The position numbers were made by a program, and so were the translations under genes. This document shows, piece by piece, positions 57,723 through 64,000 of a stretch of DNA of 64,000 nt; position 1 is the stretch's first letter; each line of letters starts with the position of its first letter. The notes beneath the pieces are model-generated. The model made no database searches. It had not been told where the DNA came from and saw only the letters and a list, made by a program, of their open reading frames with translations. This DNA is from Lactifluus volemus (taxonomy: Eukaryota; Basidiomycota; Agaricomycetes; Russulales; Russulaceae), in assembly GCA_022376515.1 (NCBI GenBank), contig WTXI01000011.1, forward strand, positions 806,001 to 870,000. Reading direction: 5' to 3'.

Positions 57723-59604
57723 TGGAGTTGGTGAGAGTAGCGTCGGGATAGGTACAGTCCCAACTTCAAAAGCAGAGCAAGAGGGAAGAGCACTGGATGA
57801 GCTGTCTGTCTATAGCTGTATATATCTGTGCAGGTTGCGTTTGGCTTTGACGTACCGCTGCCTAACCCTGGTCTTGGGAATCAGATAACCGCACAAGTAG
57901 ATTACAGTGTCCACGGGAGCCACCCATAGCCATGAAGGTGCTTCGTTATCGCAGAATCAGCGAAGGTATTACAATTTGATCCAGCGCAGCTAGTCCTCAT
58001 GTTCAACGCCGCAGCATACACGATGACTGTGATTCACGACTCTAACCACGAGGATGTCATAAAACGCAAAGGATTGAACGTTATTGAACGCGTGGCTCCG
58101 AAGCAAAAGGTTTGTGCGACCCAAAATGGAAGGTGTGGTCCATGCGCTCCGCATCTACGACATTGATGTATATCATTGGGCTTGAAATGAATGATAGAAG
58201 GATGGACGCACGGCTTCCACAACAACACCCCTTACAATACGAGGGTACCCACTGGGTTACCCCAGCCCCAAATTATCCATCGTGGATATGCTGGCCAATT
58301 AGAGCACAGTACCCCAAGATTACGAGTACAACAGGGTTTTCTTCGATTCCAGGTCGGCGTAAGTTCAGTAACGAACAAGTAATTTAGAAGGGTACTAGGG
58401 CACGTCCACGTCCACGTCCACGCTGTCGATGTAGGACGTTGCATATTTGAAACCAGCCGCAAGGCAGCATGACACGGGGTGCCATCTCCTGTGAGTCAGC
58501 GCGGCCGCTCCGGTCGGGGGATGAAACGGGCGTTCGTGGCGGGCTGGTCCTGCTGGGTGCTTGCGCTGAAGTTCGGGAAAACCGAAGGTAGCGCACGGAC
58601 CGATGTGGTACCGGTAAGCACTACCAAGCAGGGACACATAAAGAAGTATTTTGTTGACATCCATATCGACGGCGAAAATGCTGGCCGCTCACCTCTGCAA
58701 CAGCCAACTATTGGCTGAGACTTTACCAATTGCTTCTTCGCCCTCATACACAATAAATTTGGGATTTCATTATCCGATCTCGATAATGCCACGTAAACAC
58801 GATAAGCCATCTCTCCGCAGCCGTACGATGTAAAGGGGTTCAGGTGGTTCCGATGGAGTCCAACCCAACTCTGCGCTCTGTGAGGAGGTGAGGACGTGGC
58901 ATGGACTTTGAAGGGTGAAGGGGACGGTCAAGGAACGAATAGGCGGACTCCGCCTATTTTACCGGATGAGACTAGAGGCCGATGTTGAAACGACGAAATC
59001 ATTGGCCAAGTACTGCATCAAATGGCCCACTACTATTTTCACCCTTAAATCCACTGGCTGTCTTGAATGCTCGACTCGGATGTAGTACCAAGTGTGCAGA
59101 CGTACTGAAAAAAAAAATACCTCACTGGCACACACATACGACGTGTAGGCGTTCCAAGCTGGGCAACTTATAGAATTAGAAACCCTTTTCGCGAAAGCAA
59201 AGAAAGGCATTGTAGAGTCCGTTTTGCATCATCATGATGAGTAGACAATTGCCGTTCTTGTTCCTTGTTCCTGCCAGTGCCAACGGCGGTGAGCCAAGTT
59301 GGTGGTTTCAAGTCTCCGCTCATTGGCGCTCACTAGCTTCCGAGTACTGTACTTGGGTACTGTAGTACAGACCTATCTCTGGATACTGTAATATCTTAAA
59401 TTCCATTTCAGTCGCAGTCCCATGGGCTCGAAGCCGCCAGAGACGACTGACTAAGTAACGAGTAGCCGAATGATCTCAGTTATGGCTATAGACACCTACC
59501 AGCTTAGCCCGCCCTCGATACGTTCCACAACCTCAACTCCTTGCGGACACCACTCCCCCAAGTTGTGTCACGGAGCTATCTCGCTCAAGTAATGAATGAG
59601 AGTC
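57723..59604. other. Intergenic region between BTB-3 and BTB-4
   Basis: 1.9 kb of short open frames on both strands with no motif I trust. TATATATC at about 57,820 lies roughly 100 nt upstream of BTB-3. A GTACTGTAC-rich palindromic cluster lies at 59,343-59,370. Confidence 0.4.
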
Positions 59605-60631
59605 TTATTTGCGATTAGCGTGCTCCTTGATATGGCCATTTGCAGCTGGCAAGTTGCTCCCATGGCCATCAGCAACCTTGATTGGAGTGCCACCCACCCC
59701 TGTGCTTGTAGGTTAGCACATAAAAAGGCAGGGCGTGGCGTTCATATCACCTACCTTGGCCTGTTGTTGAATTGGAGTTCACCCCATTTATATGGGTAGC
59801 TTTGTCACGAGCTGGCGTTGGTGACGCATGACAACCGGGAACCTTTTCAGATGATGAGAGTTGGAACAGATCTCTGATCAACACATCGAGCCCGGCTCCT
59901 CCGACACTCAGAAGAGATTGCGGGTGTCCAGACTTCTCCCCACCAGGAGGAGCCCTCGTGAGTTCCCGGGCACGTGCAAGCTGCAGTGCGATCTCAAGGC
60001 CGAGTTCCTGACCCTCTTCAATTGTGATGGGCCCATCACGGGTTGTAAGGGCAGTGTACGCGACCTGGAGAAGGTTGCGGTCGATCGCATACTTGTGATA
60101 AACGACAATTTTTTGAAGAGGAGGAATGTCGAGCCGCTCAAGCTCGCGGACTGCAAGCGATTTGACCTCGACGAACTGCCATTGATGTGCAAGTTTCAAA
60201 ATGGACGTCCATTCTCCAATATTTGCTTTGTAAAGGGAGTATTTTCTGAGGCAGTGCATTAGTTGGAGAACTCAGAGACAAACCGCAAACATACGGATTA
60301 TAGAAGACCCAAAGGAAGCGCTCGAAATCGACGTGAAGCACATCCTCGAGGTCAAAAGGACTGTTATCTGAGAAACCTTTCGCGTGTTCGCCAGGTGGTA
60401 GAGGGTAGGGAAGTTTGTCACGGAAGAATGGCGAGTCGCGAGTGAAGAAGTAGCGATGTACTCGGAATAAAGTATTCTCCACCTGCAAATGGGTTATTAT
60501 TGAAACATTTATACCGGTACCAGTTATAATCCACCTACACGGAAGACAACGTCTCCTCCATGAATGTAGTATTCGGCATGGCGTATGACGCGCTGGCTTG
60601 TTTGTTTTGCGGGAACAGTAGAGTTCGTCAT
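59605..60631 (-). CDS. BTB-domain protein (BTB-4)
   Basis: Exons are 60631-60539, 60482-60295, 60245-59755 and 59699-59605, giving 288 residues. It starts MTNSTVPAKQTSQRVIRHAEYY. The BTB core reads GGDVVFRVENTLFRVHRYFF, ERFLWVFYNPKYSLYKANIGEW, AHQWQFVEVKSLAVRELERL and LGLEIALQLARARELTRAPP. Exon borders match the other family members. The tail is short, hydrophilic and Gly/Asn-rich (GGTPIKVADGHGSNLPAANG). Most similar to BTB-1 and BTB-3 in the core. Presumed protein-protein interaction role only. Confidence 0.9.
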
Positions 60632-61621
60632 ACTAAGTCAGAATGGCAAAGGTAGCGCTACGGGGTTGTTAAGATGGTAGAGAATGAGAAGAAAAAGCGG
60701 ATGTTTATGTGGTTGAAACCGGTTCAACGCATGAGGCCGTCGCTTACGCATGGGTTGTACGTATTTAGGTGCGTGCTGAAAATGCTTTACAGCGAACGGC
60801 AGATCGTAACATGAGACGACGCGCGCCTTCGGTCACCTTGTATCCGCGGCGCGATAATAAGCCTAATATGCGTCAACGAAGCTGCGTACAACTTGAAGTC
60901 CTGTAATACAAGATAGGAATCTTCTCCAGCAAAGGCGAAAGTGATCTTCAGCTCTGCTTATCGAGAACGTACGTGACTCTCGAAATCATGGTCACGCAGG
61001 TGCAGGGCTTTTTAGACTTCAAGTTGGCGCTAAGCACGCGCGGCAGGGGCCACGCTAGTTGATCTACGTTAGGCCAACTGAACATTGGCCATTCTAGGAA
61101 TCATTCTCACATGCACATGCATCCTGGGCCCGAGTCCTGTAACTTACACCTGGATGTTTAGCTGCACCGTTTCTGTTCAACGCCAGTGGGTCGCACCTCT
61201 CAGGCTTTCCACTCGCTTGAAATTTCGGTGAGGGGCGTCACGGTACTAGTAGAACTTGAAAATGCCGCACACTGGCAACAGCCTGAGTCTTCGGATTTGT
61301 TAGCAATAAATGCACACGTCAATCTTGGCTGCACACATATGACAGGAACCGGAACTGGATACAAGATGTGATGTTGCTTTGCATAGACAAGGGGTCAGTG
61401 CTGCCTCTGCTGAGCGCTGTAGGTATAGCGTAGTTATAACATCCTCCGCTGTTCCCTCAGTGATTCCCCGAAATCTTCACCCTTTTTATGACTATTTTCG
61501 TTGCTACTGTCACCTAGAGGATTGTCTTGAGAGGTCCATGTGTTATTCAGCGGCGTGAAGTCCATCCTAGAGAGCAACATAAGCGTCATGTGAAAGCCAG
61601 GAATTCGTCATCAGTTACCTA
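60632..61621. other. Intergenic region between BTB-4 and BTB-5
   Basis: Upstream region of BTB-4 and 3' flank of BTB-5. Only open frames of about 60 codons occur. Nothing further can be supported. Confidence 0.4.
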
Positions 61622-62463
61622 CTATGATCCGTTTGTGCGTGTCTCTCCCAGCCCAAACGTCCGCTGAACAAGCAACAGAAGCTCGGACTCTCGGAGTTGT
61701 GCGGAGGAGCTACGTTTGCTCGGCGAGTCTGAGCCCCGGGCAAACTCCCGAGCGCGCGCGATTTGCAGTGATGTTTCTATACCTAGTTTGTGACCCTCCT
61801 CGATGTCCAGTGGATCTGATCTAGTAGTGAGTTCCATATATGACTTGAGCAACAACCTTCGATCAAGCTTGAACGTCTGATAAATGTGGATTTTCTCGAC
61901 CGGGGATATGGTCAACCTCTCCAACTCCCTGATACAGAGTTGTTCCACCTCTTTGAAAGTCCATTTTTGCGCCAGCGTCAAAATCATTTGCCATTTTTCC
62001 ACCGAGGCGTCATATATTGAGTATTTTCTTCGATACGTAGTAAACAACTTGGTCAGTCATCTAATTGCAAGAAAGGATGGAGATTTGGACATACGGGTTA
62101 TAAAACACCCAGAGAAGGCTTTCAAAACCTTCGCTTGTTATATCGTTTAATACAACAGGGTTTGTTTTCGACGTCCCAGGAGGGTCCTCGCATGGAATAC
62201 CGGGTATGGCGAACAACGACTGGAAGTATGGTGACTCCCGGATGAAAAAGCGTTTATGCACCCTAAATAACATGTTCTCAACCTGGCCAAGATATGATGA
62301 ACGTGAACGTTGAGGATAGATAGCTGTGGCTTACTCTGAACATCACATCTGCTTCGGAAAAAAAATATTCCTGGTGCGGCTTCGCACTGGGGGAAGTACC
62401 GTTGACATTGGTGGATGGCCGGGGCATACTAATAGCAAGGGGTTGACCAGGGTGAATGGACAA
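61622..62463 (-). CDS. BTB-domain protein (BTB-5)
   Basis: Exons are 62463-62335, 62282-62095 and 62027-61622, giving 240 residues, the shortest of the five. It starts MSIHPGQPLAISMPRPST. The BTB core reads EADVMFRVENMLFRVHKRFF, SLLWVFYNPKYSIYDASVEKW, AQKWTFKEVEQLCIRELERL and LGIETSLQIARAREFARGS. The second exon is again 188 nt. The tail exon of the other members is absent and the protein stops after a short Ser-rich stretch and ELLLLVQRTFGLGE. Forms a subgroup with BTB-2. Confidence 0.88.
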
Positions 62464-64000
62464 TACCGTCTCGGCATGTTATCGCGTTTTAAACCGTTCT
62501 GGAGATAGCTTTTGTGAGCGCAGGGAGAGTTTACAGAAAAGCGGAGCGCACTTCAGTTATCGAAACATAGTTTCTATTTTCATAGACTCGGAGTACGCGC
62601 GGCTCAGAACGGCAGAGGAAGCTTACTCTTGACGTGGAGTACGGGTTGCTACCACGGATAGCAGGATTACGGTGGGCCAACGACCTCGCACTGGTACCAC
62701 TGGCATGTCATTTCCCCGAATGTCAAGTTGGCCTAGCGCAGCCCTCGTAATGATGACCAAATGCCCACCGATCCGAGAAAGATTCGCATGACCAAGCCAT
62801 CGTCCATGAACGCGAGGTGCGCGCATGACCAGGAAGCAACCACGTTCGTGACTGAATAAAGAAGACTTGATAGTCGAATTTGAATCTATGAAGATCTCCG
62901 TGTGGGGAACGGATCTGCGATGGACAAGAGACAAATATCGAGCCTTAAAGGGAATGAACAGCGCGCAATGCGGCACGGCTTCCGTAGTTGTAATACAGCG
63001 ACGGCCTGAGTCACTTTTGTACACCTGCAGTACAAAGGATATTCAATCCGTCGGATGACGGCAATCGGGGGCTATCGATTCGCGAATTCAAGACCAGAGA
63101 GCAAATGATGGAATCGTCCTCGCTTGTTTTCGTGGGAGAACCGCATAATCTACGACGCCTTCTTGCGGCGGCGTACAGTAGTGCTGGGGCCGCCGATATC
63201 AGTTGCGAGAAGACACGAGGCAATTTTTGTGCGCCCCGTGTTGATTAACTCGTGCAGCCAAGGGGCAATGTCGTGCACCACTAGAGGCCTGGATCCTAAG
63301 GAGCCCGGGACAAGGCGCGTGGAGGGCGCCACCCACGCGCAGTGAACGTGGTGAACGATCGTTCCAGGCCTGAGGCTCTTCCCAAAACGAGACTTATTCA
63401 TCGATATCTGATATCTGTCCGCAGCGTTGGATCCGCGGAAGCGCTGCTGTGAAATCAGAAATCCGTGGGCGCCTGCATTTGGAGTCTAGATGACTGGAAT
63501 TGGCGCTCAGGCTGCTCAGCTGCCCGCGCAAGAGAACGAGGTCTGATGGGCGTCGGCAACTCTGCCCCGCATCTAGAGCAGCAGAATGCCCGCGACGTGG
63601 GTTGAGCGGCGGGAGTCTGGATCAAATCTTTTTTAATAAAAAAAGATGCACGGCAAGGTCGGGCCATATCTATGTGCGCTTCTAGTTGTGGCAGAACATG
63701 CCCCACATGTTTCAGCGGTGGCGAAGTGAATTCAGTAGGTGGGGTACGCCGGAAAACAGTAGTCGAGTCGAGACTGAACTCAATTATTACATCCCCATTC
63801 TGCTGTGCACGAGGTCTATAAGTGAGTGTGACCACAGTCTTACCAAGATTCATTTACAACTCGACCATATCGCATCCTACAGCCCTGGATTCATCCAGGT
63901 AAGGAATTGAGGTTGAAATAGCTATATTGATGAAAGCGTCTCAGTGTCAAAAAAGTTTGCAAGACCTGCTGCGTGGAAGTATGTGTGAGGGTGTACAAGA
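62464..64000. other. Right end of window, weak open frames only
   Basis: Two - strand frames, 62,623-63,024 (133 residues) and 63,455-63,853 (132 residues, containing TVVTLTYRPRAQQNGDVIIEF and FCCSRCGAELP), and an 83-residue frame at 63,150-63,401 (VVHDIAPWLHELINTGRTK) look partly coding and might be exons of one gene. I could not join them with convincing splice sites, and the window ends before the picture is complete. Confidence 0.35.
63455..63853 (-). CDS. Possible exon of an unidentified gene
   Basis: An open frame of 132 residues from ATG 63853, with GDVIIEFSLDSTTVFRRTPPTEF and a CCSRCGAELP piece resembling half of a zinc ribbon, but only three cysteines are close together. The start may be an internal Met. 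No family is recognised, so it is reported only as a candidate. Confidence 0.3.
   Translation of the reverse strand: MNLGKTVVTLTYRPRAQQNGDVIIEFSLDSTTVFRRTPPTEFTSPPLKHVGHVLPQLEAHIDMARPCRASFFIKKDLIQTPAAQPTSRAFCCSRCGAELPTPIRPRSLARAAEQPERQFQSSRLQMQAPTDF

Noticed and set aside
1..64000. CRISPR array, bacterial operon or phage features
   Set aside because: No spaced short direct repeats; genes have spliceosomal introns, so this is eukaryotic DNA.

Overview
This is a stretch of a fungal nuclear genome, almost certainly a basidiomycete of the Agaricomycetes. Genes are split by many short introns of about 50-60 nt with GT-AG, and occasionally GC-AG, borders. The recognisable families (multi-exon P450s, BTB proteins, an F-box/leucine-rich protein) are typical of that group. 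There are no bacterial-style operons, no CRISPR, and no tRNA or rRNA gene that I can see. The window starts inside a gene.

Positions 1-30,257 hold a direct tandem array of eight cytochrome P450 genes, called A-H here, all on the + strand. A ninth, inverted copy (I) lies at 37,687-39,761. Every copy has the same 11-exon structure. D, E, F, G, H and I read as complete genes of about 502-504 codons. A is intact but cut by the window edge. B and C each carry three single-base deletions. The ancestral duplicated unit was larger than the P450: the spacers hold decayed pieces of a small phosphatase-fold gene whose one intact copy is at 31,665-32,216, and of other unidentified genes. The D-E spacer holds an Aurora-type kinase relic. 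The F-G spacer holds an ~870-nt insertion and a decayed TPR-type gene.

Positions 31,665-35,221 interrupt the P450s with three single-copy genes: a catalytically degenerate dual-specificity-phosphatase-like protein, diphthine synthase (DPH5, - strand, four exons) and an F-box/LRR-like protein (five exons, head-to-head with DPH5). After inverted P450 copy I come a two-membrane-segment protein (40,341-41,069), a Ser/Pro-rich hypothetical protein (43,782-44,644) and a four-exon hypothetical protein (45,162-46,089).

Positions 48,168-62,463 are a second local gene family: five BTB-domain genes, all on the - strand, sharing exon borders and a KYS(I/L)Y...W motif after the BTB core. The first is a giant of 1,556 codons with a ~400-residue Ala/Glu/Lys coiled coil. 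The last 1.5 kb holds only weak open frames.

The P450 array, its phosphatase relics and the BTB array all look like birth-and-death evolution of accessory gene families. I found no convincing new enzyme system. The most unusual observations are the Phe-to-Trp change in the haem motif shared by the whole main array, the paired phosphatase relics, and the degenerate active site of the surviving phosphatase-like gene.
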